From: Planctomycetota bacterium
GTDB lineage: Bacteria > Planctomycetota > Phycisphaerae > Phycisphaerales > UBA1924
NCBI GenBank assembly: GCA_024276195.1
Contig: JAJRXR010000014.1
Location: forward strand, 30,507-94,506
Length of the DNA: 64,000 nt
Direction of reading: 5' to 3'
Under the pieces are notes generated by a model. It was not told where the DNA came from and made no database searches. It was given only the letters and a program-made list of their open reading frames with translations. The first letter of the stretch is position 1. Each line of letters opens with the position of its first letter. The translations under genes were made by a program, and so were the position numbers. Of the stretch, positions 46,323 through 55,217 are shown piece after piece.

Positions 46323-49022
46323 ATGAGCCGCAAGTGGCAGCAAACCAAGCAGTGGGACGACGAGAACCTCCGGGGCCCGCTCGAGCCGCTCCGCCTGATT
46401 CTCCGGGCTCTGAGTTCGGTCTCGCTGGCGGTCGTGCTGCTCACGTTCGTCGCGTTGTACGCCGTGCTCGCGAGCGTGCCCATCGGCCTGCTCGCGATGA
46501 CGCCGACGTACCTCATCGTGGCGCTCAGCCTCGTCGGGATGCTCGTCGTCGTCGCGGTGCTGCCCGTTGTGATCGTGCGCCGCGTCATGCGTCGCGCCAG
46601 CCAACCGGCCCGGTTCACCGTCTCCCTGCTCTCGCTGATCGTGCTGGGTGTTGTTGCCAGCGTGCTCTGGTTTGCGCTGGTCTGGCCCGTGCTCCGGTAC
46701 GACCCGGTCGCGGGGACGGGCCTGCGCCTGTTCCCCGGGTTTGTCAGCGCGTACGAGGCGACGACGCTCCGGCGCCTGCCGATGCTCGAGATGACCGAGC
46801 TGCAGTTCTACTCGTGGTGGCCCCTGGTCGTCGTACTCATGCTGTTTGTGACAAACATGGTCGTCGCCACCTTCCGGCGCATCGAGTTCAACTTCAAAAA
46901 CCTCGGTGTGCTCACCGTCCACTCCGGCATCATCCTCATCGCCCTGGGCAGCCTCTTCTACGCCCGCTTCAAGCAAGAGGGCGACACCATCCTCTTCGCA
47001 TCACAAAACGCCAACACCCTCGGCTCGCCGCAGGTCGCGTTCTACAGCCGTGAGAAGGTCGTGCTCTACATCGCCCAGACCCAGGCCGAGGGCGGGCGCC
47101 CGCGTCCGGGTTCGGTCGCCGGGCACCCGGCGTGGGAGCAGCGCCAGCTGCGCAGGCTGCCGCGCTACAACGATTACAACCTCTTCGCGGGCATCCCCGA
47201 GGGCGCCCGCTCCCTCTGGTCCACCACCGGCGCCGACCGCGCCTGGAAAGACCACCCCGGACTCCCCCTGAGCCAGAAGGTCTCCCCGGGCGCCTCGGGC
47301 CTGGTCGATCCAGACATCCAGTTCCGCATCGTCGGCTACGCCTCCTACGCCACCGCGGGCGAGGATCTCATCGAGCAGCCCCTCGACCCGGGCGCCCCCA
47401 TCCCCGCCGGCTTCCACGCCAACCCGTTGCGTTTCATCGAGCTCTTCTCCCGGCTCGAAGATGAGGGCGATTCCCACGCGGGCCACGACCATGGCCCCGA
47501 CTCTGACCACGAGCACGACCCCGACTCCCCGATCTTCCGCTACTCGCTTTCGCCCACGTCGCCCGTCAACCGGATCTCGGCCAACAGCGCCTTCGGGGTC
47601 GAGTACACCGAGGGCATGGACGAGCGGCGCTGGCGCGATCTGTCCACCCCCGTCCCGCCCGGAACCCAGCAGGCGCTCATCATCGAGATCCCGCGTCAGG
47701 GCGGCGCCTACCGCGCCGCCCTGCCCATCGTCCCGGGCGTCAAGCGCGTGATCTCGGACACGGGATACTCGGTGCGTGTCAAAGAGGTCCTGCCCGAGCC
47801 GCCCTTCCCGATCATCACCCCGGGCTACGAGGGCGCAACAAGCGTCGTCGCGATCGTCGAGATCGAGGCGCCCGAAGGCGAGGACAAGCCCGCCGAGACC
47901 TACGACCGCTGGGTCTACCACCGCTTCCCCGAGATAGCGCAGGACCTGCTCGCCGGCGTCGATCCCGCCTCGGGTCGCCCGGCGCGCCGCGACGCGGACC
48001 TGGGAATCCGTGTCTCTCTGGTCGATGCTTCCATGCTCCAGGTCTACATCGACGGGCGCCCGGATGGCTCGGCCCGCGCCATCATCCGCCAGCCCGGCGG
48101 CGCCGTTCGCATCATCGACCCCATCGCCCCCGGCGAGCGCATCGAGAACATCGTTGACAAGATCGACCTCCGCCTGGCCGACCGCTGGGACCACGCCCGC
48201 CGCTTTGAACGCCCCATCCCCGTGCCCATGGAGGACCGGCGCAACGACCGCGTCGGCACCCACGACGAGGCGCTCATGGGCGTCGAGGTCTCGCTCGACT
48301 CGGGCTGGTCCCGCGTCGTCTGGCTCCCGTTCACCCGCTACATGCACATCCCCGGCCTCGGCACAGAACGCGACGTCACACTCCCCGACGGTCGCACCGT
48401 CCGCATCGCATTCGGGCGTCTCCAGTACCCCCTGCCCGACTTCAGGCTCAGGCTCGTCGATTTCGAGATGATCGCCTACGACCACCGCGGCGCCCCGCGC
48501 GACTACCAGTCCATCGTCCGCGTCGAGCCCAACTCCAACAACGCCGGGTTCGAGGCCTACGAGCACGTCACCAAGCTCAACAGCCCCCTCCGCGCGCCCT
48601 TCCATTGGAGCGAGGAGCGATCGTGGGGCGCCAACGCCCTCCTCCGACTCACCTCGGGCCTGAACCCAAGACAGTTCAAGCTCAGCCAGTCCGGCTGGGA
48701 CCAGGGCGGCTGGACCGAGAGCCAGAAGCTCGTCGATCAGGGCCTGCTCGATCGCCCCCGCGCCAACTTCACCATCCTCGGCGTCGGCAACAACCCGGGC
48801 ATCCACATCATCGCCCTCGGAAGCTTCTTCATGGCCGTCGGCATCCCCTGGGCCTTCTATGTCAAGCCCTGGCTCCTCCGGCGCGAAAAAGCCCGCCTCA
48901 AAGCCGGGCACGCCGCCGATGCTGCCAAGAACAAACCGGACCAGCCCGCGCCCGGTCTCGACCCCAAGCACGAACCCGATGCCCCCGCCGAGGCGAATAC
49001 GCCCGTAGGAGCCGACGCATGA
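46323..49022 (+). CDS. resB: ResB-like cytochrome c maturation protein
   Basis: ResB with CcsA forms System II, which delivers and attaches heme to c-type cytochromes outside the membrane. The 899-aa protein has membrane helices at about 27-55, 63-84, 95-118 and 160-205 and one near the C-terminus (about 822-846), with a very large extracytoplasmic part between, roughly twice the usual size. ILGVGNNPGIHIIALGSFFMAVG is the conserved C-terminal segment. A His/Asp-rich loop (HAGHDHGPDSDHEHD) is at about 381-395. It overlaps ccsA by 4 nt. Confidence 0.88.
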   Translation: MSRKWQQTKQWDDENLRGPLEPLRLILRALSSVSLAVVLLTFVALYAVLASVPIGLLAMTPTYLIVALSLVGMLVVVAVLPVVIVRRVMRRASQPARFTVSLLSLIVLGVVASVLWFALVWPVLRYDPVAGTGLRLFPGFVSAYEATTLRRLPMLEMTELQFYSWWPLVVVLMLFVTNMVVATFRRIEFNFKNLGVLTVHSGIILIALGSLFYARFKQEGDTILFASQNANTLGSPQVAFYSREKVVLYIAQTQAEGGRPRPGSVAGHPAWEQRQLRRLPRYNDYNLFAGIPEGARSLWSTTGADRAWKDHPGLPLSQKVSPGASGLVDPDIQFRIVGYASYATAGEDLIEQPLDPGAPIPAGFHANPLRFIELFSRLEDEGDSHAGHDHGPDSDHEHDPDSPIFRYSLSPTSPVNRISANSAFGVEYTEGMDERRWRDLSTPVPPGTQQALIIEIPRQGGAYRAALPIVPGVKRVISDTGYSVRVKEVLPEPPFPIITPGYEGATSVVAIVEIEAPEGEDKPAETYDRWVYHRFPEIAQDLLAGVDPASGRPARRDADLGIRVSLVDASMLQVYIDGRPDGSARAIIRQPGGAVRIIDPIAPGERIENIVDKIDLRLADRWDHARRFERPIPVPMEDRRNDRVGTHDEALMGVEVSLDSGWSRVVWLPFTRYMHIPGLGTERDVTLPDGRTVRIAFGRLQYPLPDFRLRLVDFEMIAYDHRGAPRDYQSIVRVEPNSNNAGFEAYEHVTKLNSPLRAPFHWSEERSWGANALLRLTSGLNPRQFKLSQSGWDQGGWTESQKLVDQGLLDRPRANFTILGVGNNPGIHIIALGSFFMAVGIPWAFYVKPWLLRREKARLKAGHAADAAKNKPDQPAPGLDPKHEPDAPAEANTPVGADA

Positions 49023-50890
49023 ACGCCCTCAAGCTCACGCCGCGAACCATCCTGATGCTCGTGCTCGCGGCATTCCCCGCCGCCGCCCTCGCCCAGATGG
49101 CGCCCGATGGCAACGCCCGCCCGGAGCAGCCCGTCGTCAACGCGCCCAACACCAACGCCCTGCCCCTGAGCGAGCACGAGGGCGAGCCCACCGCGACGCC
49201 CGCGCAGAAACGCGACTTCGCCCGGGCGGTCAATCTCGATCCGCTGCGAGATCTTGCCGTCGGGCACAACGGGCGCGTCATGATTCTCGACACCCTCGCG
49301 CGCGAGAGTGTCCGCACGATCACCGGGCGCAAGGACTTCATCGACATCATCTCGGGCGAGCAGGACCCGTCCGAGACCAAGACCTTCAAGCCCGACCCGC
49401 TGTTCACCCTCTTCGATTTCATCTTCGACCCGGCGTACTACACCGACAAGCCGCTCATCTACATCGAATACCTCCCCCTCAGGCGAGCTCTGCTCGAGAT
49501 CGCCTTCCCGGGCGATGAGTACGCCCAGGCGGTCTGGAACAAGCGCACCCGCGTCTCGCCCTCGATCATCGACGACAACGTGGAGGAGGTCTTCCGCGAG
49601 TACTCCGACGAGCCCGCCTTCCGGCGCGCCTTCGCCCAGCTCGACGACAAGCACGAGCTCTTCCTCTTCGGCGCCTCCAACCTCCTCCTTGTCGCCCCCG
49701 AGTCCAGGGACAAGGCCTGGCTCCCGCTGACCTCGCTCGAGCCCAACCACCCCACCCGCAAAGCCGCGGCCGAGCTGGCGGACGCCTGGTTCGAGCGCGA
49801 TGTTGACCGGGCCAACAGCGCCATCGCAACCCTTGCAGATGTCCTGCCCACCATCCACCCCGACATCTACCCCACCTCACGGCGCGACCTTGAGCTGATC
49901 TACAACCGCTCCAACGCCTTCACCTGGGGCGCCTGGGTCTATCTCGTCAGCCTCGTCATGCTCGTGCTCGCCATCGGGACCGGGCGCAAGTGGCTCATCA
50001 TCGGCGGCGTCGGCGCCCTCATCCTCGCCATCGCGCTCCACACCTTCGGCTTCACCGCGCGCTGCCTCATCGCCGAACGATTCGCCATTCAGAACCAGTA
50101 CGAGTCCATGACCGGCGTCTCGCTCTTCGCCGCCGTCGTCGGTCTCGTCATCATGGTCTGGCGCCGCCAGTGGTTCTTCGGCGCCGCCGCCGCCGGCGCT
50201 GGCTTCCTCATCCTTACCGGCGCTACCCAGCTCGCCATCCCCGGCAAGTCCATCACCCCCATGGCCGCCATCCTCAACACCTCCGTCCTGCTCAAGTACC
50301 ACGTCACGACCGTCCTCACCAGCTACGGCCTCATCACCCTCGCCATGGTCGTCAGCCTCTTCTACCTCTTCACCCACTACGCCCGGCGAGGACCGACCGC
50401 CATCCACGCCAGCCTGGGCAGCGCGGGGCCTGCTGGCGCTCCGTCCAAAGCCGCGGGATCAGAATCCCGCGGACCGCAGGACTCCAGTCCTGCGGCTTTG
50501 GACTCTTCCTCCCTCTCCCCCTTGGGGAGAGGGCAGGGCGCCGGGTCTTTATCTTCCTCCGCTCCCTCGCGCGCCCGCCTGCTCGCCGATCTCGACCGCG
50601 CCCAGATGGTCATCCTCCAGCTCGCGTTCTGGACCCTGGGCGTCGGCACCCTCCTCGGCGCCTGGTGGGCCGACCACTCCTGGGGACGCTGGTGGGCCTT
50701 CGACCCCAAAGAAACCTGGGCACTCATCACCTGGATCATCTACCTCATCGTCATCCACGCCCGCTTCGGCATGGGCGGCGAAAAGCGCGCCCTCGTCACC
50801 GCCTGGCTCTCCGTCCTCGGCTTCCTCGTCATGCTCTGGACCTACTTCGGCGTCAACCTGCTGCTGCCGGGATTGCACGCGTATGCGTGA
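49019..50890 (+). CDS. ccsA: CcsA/ResC-like cytochrome c maturation protein
   Basis: CcsA exports heme and ligates it to apocytochromes. The 623-aa protein has a signal-like start and a ~280-residue N-terminal extracytoplasmic region followed by about eight helices, with the WWD-domain segment WGRWWAFDPKETWALITW near 560 and a His in TVLTSYGL/HVTTVL helices. Between helices (about residues 475-505) a Ser/Gly/Pro-rich stretch is encoded by a cluster of palindromes (50443-50533), an insertion not expected in the family. ATG 49019 overlaps the resB stop. Confidence 0.88.
   Translation: MNALKLTPRTILMLVLAAFPAAALAQMAPDGNARPEQPVVNAPNTNALPLSEHEGEPTATPAQKRDFARAVNLDPLRDLAVGHNGRVMILDTLARESVRTITGRKDFIDIISGEQDPSETKTFKPDPLFTLFDFIFDPAYYTDKPLIYIEYLPLRRALLEIAFPGDEYAQAVWNKRTRVSPSIIDDNVEEVFREYSDEPAFRRAFAQLDDKHELFLFGASNLLLVAPESRDKAWLPLTSLEPNHPTRKAAAELADAWFERDVDRANSAIATLADVLPTIHPDIYPTSRRDLELIYNRSNAFTWGAWVYLVSLVMLVLAIGTGRKWLIIGGVGALILAIALHTFGFTARCLIAERFAIQNQYESMTGVSLFAAVVGLVIMVWRRQWFFGAAAAGAGFLILTGATQLAIPGKSITPMAAILNTSVLLKYHVTTVLTSYGLITLAMVVSLFYLFTHYARRGPTAIHASLGSAGPAGAPSKAAGSESRGPQDSSPAALDSSSLSPLGRGQGAGSLSSSAPSRARLLADLDRAQMVILQLAFWTLGVGTLLGAWWADHSWGRWWAFDPKETWALITWIIYLIVIHARFGMGGEKRALVTAWLSVLGFLVMLWTYFGVNLLLPGLHAYA
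50443..50533 (+). repeat. Palindrome cluster inside ccsA
   Basis: An outer inverted repeat GTCCAAAGCCGC / GCGGCTTTGGAC (50443-50454, 50492-50503) encloses two perfect hairpins: CCGCGGGAT-CAGA-ATCCCGCGG (50451-50472) and CCGCAGGACT-CC-AGTCCTGCGG (50474-50495). A fourth, CCCTCTCCCC-CTT-GGGGAGAGGG, is at 50511-50533. All four can fold in the message; the reading frame stays open. Confidence 0.85.
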
Positions 50891-50931
50891 TGCACGCGCC
50901 GTTCACCCGGCTGCGCCTAAAAGCCCGGTGC

Positions 50932-51003
50932 CACGGCTGACCCCGATAGGGGCAGCCGTGCTCTCCCGTCAACGCCCACGCCTGCCCTAGCGGGTCAGGC
51001 GTG
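50932..51003. repeat. Two hairpins between ccsA and the DNA glycosylase gene
   Basis: CACGGCTG (50932-50939) with CAGCCGTG (50953-50960) and CACGCCTG (50977-50984) with CAGGCGTG (50996-51003) form two stem-loops; the outer halves are themselves related as an imperfect inverted repeat. Loops contain CCC...GGG that extends the stems. No T-run follows. Confidence 0.7.
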
Positions 51004-51021
51004 CCACCGATATCCTTCCCC

Positions 51022-51726
<705 letters not shown>

Positions 51727-51871
51727 ACTCGGGCGAAACTTCGGGGATTCACGATCCGCCGTCAGGGCGAGAGCGAATAAGACGGTGCATACCATAGTCC
51801 ATGCCGGGCACGACCCCGGCGCCCGCCCGACCCGTACCCCCGGGCGGATCAGCCTCGCTGGGAGCCGTTCC

Positions 51872-52300
51872 ATGTCCCAGGAAATCGACCTCAAACAGAT
51901 CATGCTCCAGGCCGGCGGCTACGCGCCCGAGTCCTACCGCTTCATCCGCGACGGACTCGCCCATACCGTCCGCACCATCCACGGCGACGCCGCCCTCGAA
52001 GCCCCGCCCACCAGCCAGGACGACGAGGACTCGCGCCACGTCTCGGGCGAACAGCTCTGCAAGGGCCTGCGCGACTTCGGCCTCGATCAGTACGGCTTGC
52101 TCGCCAGGACGGTCCTGTGCCGCTGGGGCATCCGCTCGACCGAGGACTTCGGCAAGATCATCTTCGCCATGGTTGACGCCGGCCTCATGCGCACCACCGA
52201 CGACGACCGCCTCGAAGACTTCGTCAACGTCTACGACTTCTCCGAGGTCTTCCGCGAGCCCGACCCCACAGGCCCCGTCGCCGCCGGCTCACGCAACTGA
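51872..52300 (+). CDS. Minf_1886-family protein
   Basis: The gene encodes 142 aa. Patterns IMLQAGGYAPESYRFIRDGL, HVSGEQLCKGLRDFGLDQYG, LCRWGIRSTEDFGKIIFAMVDAGLM and the tail EDFVNVYDFSEVF match a small soluble family shared by Planctomycetes and Verrucomicrobia, of unknown function. ATG 51872 has TGGGAG at 51859-51864; an 87-bp longer frame lacks homology. Unlinked neighbours on both sides. Confidence 0.85.
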   Translation: MSQEIDLKQIMLQAGGYAPESYRFIRDGLAHTVRTIHGDAALEAPPTSQDDEDSRHVSGEQLCKGLRDFGLDQYGLLARTVLCRWGIRSTEDFGKIIFAMVDAGLMRTTDDDRLEDFVNVYDFSEVFREPDPTGPVAAGSRN

Positions 52301-52328
52301 GCGAGTCTGACCCCAGCACGCGGGTGCC

Positions 52329-52355
52329 GTGGAGACGCCGCTTCGGCTTCTCCAC
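52329..52355. terminator. Possible hairpin after the Minf_1886 gene
   Basis: GTGGAGA...TCTCCAC outer and GCCG/CGGC inner pairs make a 12-bp stem with one C-T mismatch. No T-run follows, so terminator function is uncertain. Confidence 0.35.
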
Positions 52356-52420
52356 GACCAGCGTCAGGCATGCAGAAGGCTGGCGCCGTCTACACGCCCC
52401 CATGCGGGATGTTCAGGATG

Positions 52421-52444
52421 GCGCGAGCTCACGCTCGCGGCTGG
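52421..52444. repeat. Half copy of the CCGAGCCGCG-type palindrome
   Basis: GCGCGAGCTCACGCTCGCGG and the following bases repeat one arm of the element at 14617-14640 (the final C differs: CTGG instead of CTCGG). The partner arm is missing here. Confidence 0.75.
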
Positions 52445-52509
52445 GATCTGTGTTTCGCCGTCCTCCTCCCAAACCGGCGCCCCCCCCCGGCTTGCGATAG
52501 CCTGCCCCC

Positions 52510-53817
52510 GTGAGCGACGCCGACCCAACGCCCAGCCCCGACCCAGCCCCCGCCCCGGACCAGCACGATTCCAAGTGGTCGCGCCTGCACCTCTGGGAGA
52601 TCCAGGGCGTCCGCGACGTGCTCGTCATCCTGGGCGTCTTTGCGCTGTTCTGGCTGGGCCAGAAGGTGAGCGTCGTCACGGTCCCGGTCCTGCTCGCGAT
52701 CCTGCTCGCGTACTTGTTCGAGCCCGTGATCAACTGGCTGACGCGCAAGACCCGTCTCAAGCGCACCGGCGCCGTCGTCGCCATCATCACCGCCACCATC
52801 GCCCTCGTCGTCATCCCCTCCATCCTGGGCCTGACCTACGGCGTCGTGCAGGGCGTTGGCCTCGCCGGGCGCGCGACAACCAACATCGGCCTCATCAGCA
52901 AGTACGTCAGCGAGCCCGCGCCCGTGGGATTTGAGGGTGAGCCCGCCTTCGACAGCGCCCAGCGCACGCTCGATCGCGCGCGATCCGAACTCGAGAGCGT
53001 TGGCTCCGCCTGGATCTGGATCGGCGATCAGATCCGTGAGAAGGAAGACTCCGGCTTCGCGCAGGCCTTCGACACCATCGAGTCCTGGGCGAATACCAAC
53101 GCCGACCGCATCGCCCAGACCGCCACCGCCGCCGGTGTCGGCGTCGTCCAGACCGCGCTCGGCTTCCTCGCCTCCGCCTTCGCGCTCATGTTCATGGCCT
53201 TCCTGACCATCTTTTTCTTCTTCTTCTTCAGCACCGGCTGGGTCCACTTCAAGGGCTTCACGGGCCAGCTCCTGCCCGACAAAAACCGCGACCTCATCAT
53301 CGACCTCGCGACCAAGTTCGATCGTGTCATCTCCGCCTTCATCCGCGGGCGCCTGACCATCGCCTTTATCCAATCGATCGTCTTCACGATCGGCTTCTGG
53401 CTCATCGGTGTGCCCGCCGCCTTCATCCTGGGTCCGGCCGTCGCCCTGCTCTCGATCGTCCCCTACCTCGCGCTCATCGGCGTGCCCGTCGCCATCGTCC
53501 TGCTCTGGCTCGAAGCCCACACCGGCATCCGCGGCAATCTCATCTGGGTCCTCGCCGCCCCGCTCGGGTTCTACTTCTTCGCCCAGGCTCTGGACGATTA
53601 CGTCTGGACGCCGCTTATCCAGGGCAAGTCCACGGACATGTCCACGCCCATGATCCTGTTCGCCTCCATCGCCGGCGGCGTCCTGTTCGGCATCTTCGGT
53701 CTGCTCATCGCCATCCCCATCGCCGCCTGCCTCAAGATCCTGATTCAGGAGGTTTTCTGGCCCCGCTTCAAGGACTGGGCCGAAGGTCGGGCGAGCGATG
53801 TCCTGCCCATCGACTGA
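52510..53817 (+). CDS. AI-2E-type permease (PerM/YdiK-like membrane protein)
   Basis: The gene encodes 435 aa with about eight membrane helices and an acidic Asp/Pro-rich start. Landmarks include VPVLLAILLAYLFEPVINWL, FLTIFFFFFFSTGWVHF, FDRVISAFIRGRLTIAFIQS, PAAFILGPAVALLSIVPYL, LDDYVWTPLIQGKS and GLLIAIPIAACLKIL. The family includes AI-2 exporters and ion antiporters, so transport substrate is unknown. GTG 52510 start. Confidence 0.9.
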   Translation: MSDADPTPSPDPAPAPDQHDSKWSRLHLWEIQGVRDVLVILGVFALFWLGQKVSVVTVPVLLAILLAYLFEPVINWLTRKTRLKRTGAVVAIITATIALVVIPSILGLTYGVVQGVGLAGRATTNIGLISKYVSEPAPVGFEGEPAFDSAQRTLDRARSELESVGSAWIWIGDQIREKEDSGFAQAFDTIESWANTNADRIAQTATAAGVGVVQTALGFLASAFALMFMAFLTIFFFFFFSTGWVHFKGFTGQLLPDKNRDLIIDLATKFDRVISAFIRGRLTIAFIQSIVFTIGFWLIGVPAAFILGPAVALLSIVPYLALIGVPVAIVLLWLEAHTGIRGNLIWVLAAPLGFYFFAQALDDYVWTPLIQGKSTDMSTPMILFASIAGGVLFGIFGLLIAIPIAACLKILIQEVFWPRFKDWAEGRASDVLPID

Positions 53818-53871
53818 CCCGGGCAACTCCCCAGACTTGCACTTCGCGCCCAACCGAGAGAAGATCCACCC

Positions 53872-54243
53872 ATGACTGATACACCCGAAGCCCCCCCCCA
53901 GCAGCCTGCCGCTGCCCCAGCCGGCCCAGGCGCCCCCAACATCATCCGCATCCCGATCCTGATCTCAGCGATCCTCAATAGCTTGCTTGCATTATCTTGG
54001 ATCCCCTTTTGCATCACGATCATTTTGACGGTTCCGCTCGCTGTGCTGGCGGTCTTCGAGATATTGCTCTTCATCAATCTGGGCAAACCCGACTACGCGA
54101 CCCGCAAGCCACGCATCAAGCTCATTGCGATCCTTGAGATGTGTGCCGTTCTTCTTGGCAGTGTGGGCGCCTTGGTCTGCGGCATCATCGTCATGGTCAA
54201 CCTCGACAAGGCCATCCCCGACGGACCCGCCGCCGAAGCCTGA
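53872..54243 (+). CDS. Small membrane protein of unknown function
   Basis: The gene encodes 123 aa. A Pro/Ala-rich start is followed by three hydrophobic segments (about 20-45, 48-64, 80-106). No family is recognised. Codon use in the middle (53970-54150) is less GC-rich than the neighbours, which may reflect transfer or weak constraint. It is followed by a terminator-like hairpin. Confidence 0.65.
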   Translation: MTDTPEAPPQQPAAAPAGPGAPNIIRIPILISAILNSLLALSWIPFCITIILTVPLAVLAVFEILLFINLGKPDYATRKPRIKLIAILEMCAVLLGSVGALVCGIIVMVNLDKAIPDGPAAEA

Positions 54244-54272
54244 TTCAATACACCCAGCCAACCAACAAACGA

Positions 54273-54309
54273 CCGAGCCGCAGGCCCACGCCCGCGGCTC
54301 GGTTTCTTT
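54273..54309 (+). terminator. CCGAGCCGC hairpin with T-run
   Basis: CCGAGCCGC (54273-54281) pairs with GCGGCTCGG (54294-54302), then TTTCTTTA. The arms share the CCGAGCCGC core of the longer elements at 14576 and 22296. Confidence 0.85.
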
Positions 54310-54312
54310 ATC

Positions 54313-54414
54313 GGTGGGGCAGGCGTCCCGCCTGCCTTGGTTTGCCGAGGTGGGTCAGATGGCAGGCGGGACGCCTGCCCCACCAAAGACGAGATGACAG
54401 GCCAGACGCCTGTC
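54313..54414. repeat. TCC/GGA-loop nested palindrome plus a related hairpin
   Basis: A perfect 24-bp inverted repeat (54313-54336 with 54361-54384) contains GGCAGGCG-TCC-CGCCTGCC and its inverted copy with loop GGA. A third hairpin GACAGGC-CAGAC-GCCTGTC follows (54396-54414). It lies between convergent genes. Confidence 0.88.
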
Positions 54415-54424
54415 CCACCAATCC

Positions 54425-55033
54425 TCAATCCTCCGTCTCGACCTCCGCCCGCCCATCCGCCGGCAGCATCCCCGCCGGCACCGGACGCTCGGGCGTCTCC
54501 GTGTCCCACACGATCAGCAGCACCTTCCACCCGCTGCCCTCGTCCGCCGGGTCTTTGACGAGCTGGATGCTGTTGACCCCGCGCGCCACCGCCCTCCCGC
54601 CAAGCTCGTTGTACGTCTCGTAGGTGCTGAAGACGTGCGCCATCCGCCCGAACACCTGCACGTTGTCCCAGACGCTGGCCTCATAGAACGAGTTGGACTC
54701 CATGTGGGCGCCGGCGCGTTCGATGTATTCATCGGGCGTCCATGTGATGCGCTTGGGCGCGACCGCCCCCGTCCCAGCCACGCCCCCGTCACCGCCCGCC
54801 GGGCGACCGCGTGTAAACAGCGACATCCGCCCATCGTCGGTGAACATCTCGCGGAACGCGTCCCAGTCCCGCTCCTGCCCCGCCGGGCCAGAGATCACCT
54901 CGTACATCGCCTCGACCGCCGCGAGCGCCTCCGCCTCGCTCCGAGCCTGCGCGCTCGCCTCAACCCCGTACCACCCCGCCCCAGCAAGGGTCGCGGTCGA
55001 AATAACAACAGCCGCAATCGTCATCGTGCGCAT
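54425..55033 (-). CDS. Exported SnoaL/NTF2-like protein
   Basis: The gene encodes 202 aa. A signal peptide (MRTMTIAAVVISTATLAGAGW) leads to a domain of the NTF2/SnoaL style: ALAAVEAMYEVISGPAGQERDWDAFREMFTDDGRMS and WDNVQVFGRMAHVFSTYE. These folds bind small ligands or act in isomerisation, but key residues cannot be fixed. ATG 55033 with GGAGG nearby is preferred to a longer start. Minus strand, between two palindromes. Confidence 0.75.
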   Translation of the reverse strand: MRTMTIAAVVISTATLAGAGWYGVEASAQARSEAEALAAVEAMYEVISGPAGQERDWDAFREMFTDDGRMSLFTRGRPAGGDGGVAGTGAVAPKRITWTPDEYIERAGAHMESNSFYEASVWDNVQVFGRMAHVFSTYETYNELGGRAVARGVNSIQLVKDPADEGSGWKVLLIVWDTETPERPVPAGMLPADGRAEVETED

Positions 55034-55121
55034 GGTCTGTGCCCTCCGAAGGTTGAGCCGATCGTACCGAGAACTCCAAAGGCGCGTTGCACGGGCCCTC
55101 TCTCCGCCTCCTCCGTCCCCT

Positions 55122-55213
55122 CGTGGCACGGGCGTCCCGCCCGTGATCTACCACTTCTTCTTCTTCTTCTTCTTCTATTTTGTCAATCGCACGGGCGAGA
55201 CGCCCGTGCCACG
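55122..55213. repeat. TCC-loop nested palindrome enclosing a CTT microsatellite
   Basis: A 15-bp outer inverted repeat (55122-55136 with 55199-55213) contains CACGGGCG-TCC-CGCCCGTG and CACGGGCG-AGA-CGCCCGTG. The centre has a 23-bp CTT run (55154-55176). It lies 4 bp downstream of the ffh stop (minus strand). Confidence 0.88.
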
Positions 55214-55217
55214 GGGC

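Noticed and set aside
47001-48971. 656-codon minus-strand frame opposite resB
   Set aside because: Gly/Val/Asp-rich mirror of the real gene with no domain and no ribosome binding site.
55154-55176. CTT run as a coding phase-variation tract
   Set aside because: It lies outside any gene, after the ffh stop, so it cannot switch a reading frame.
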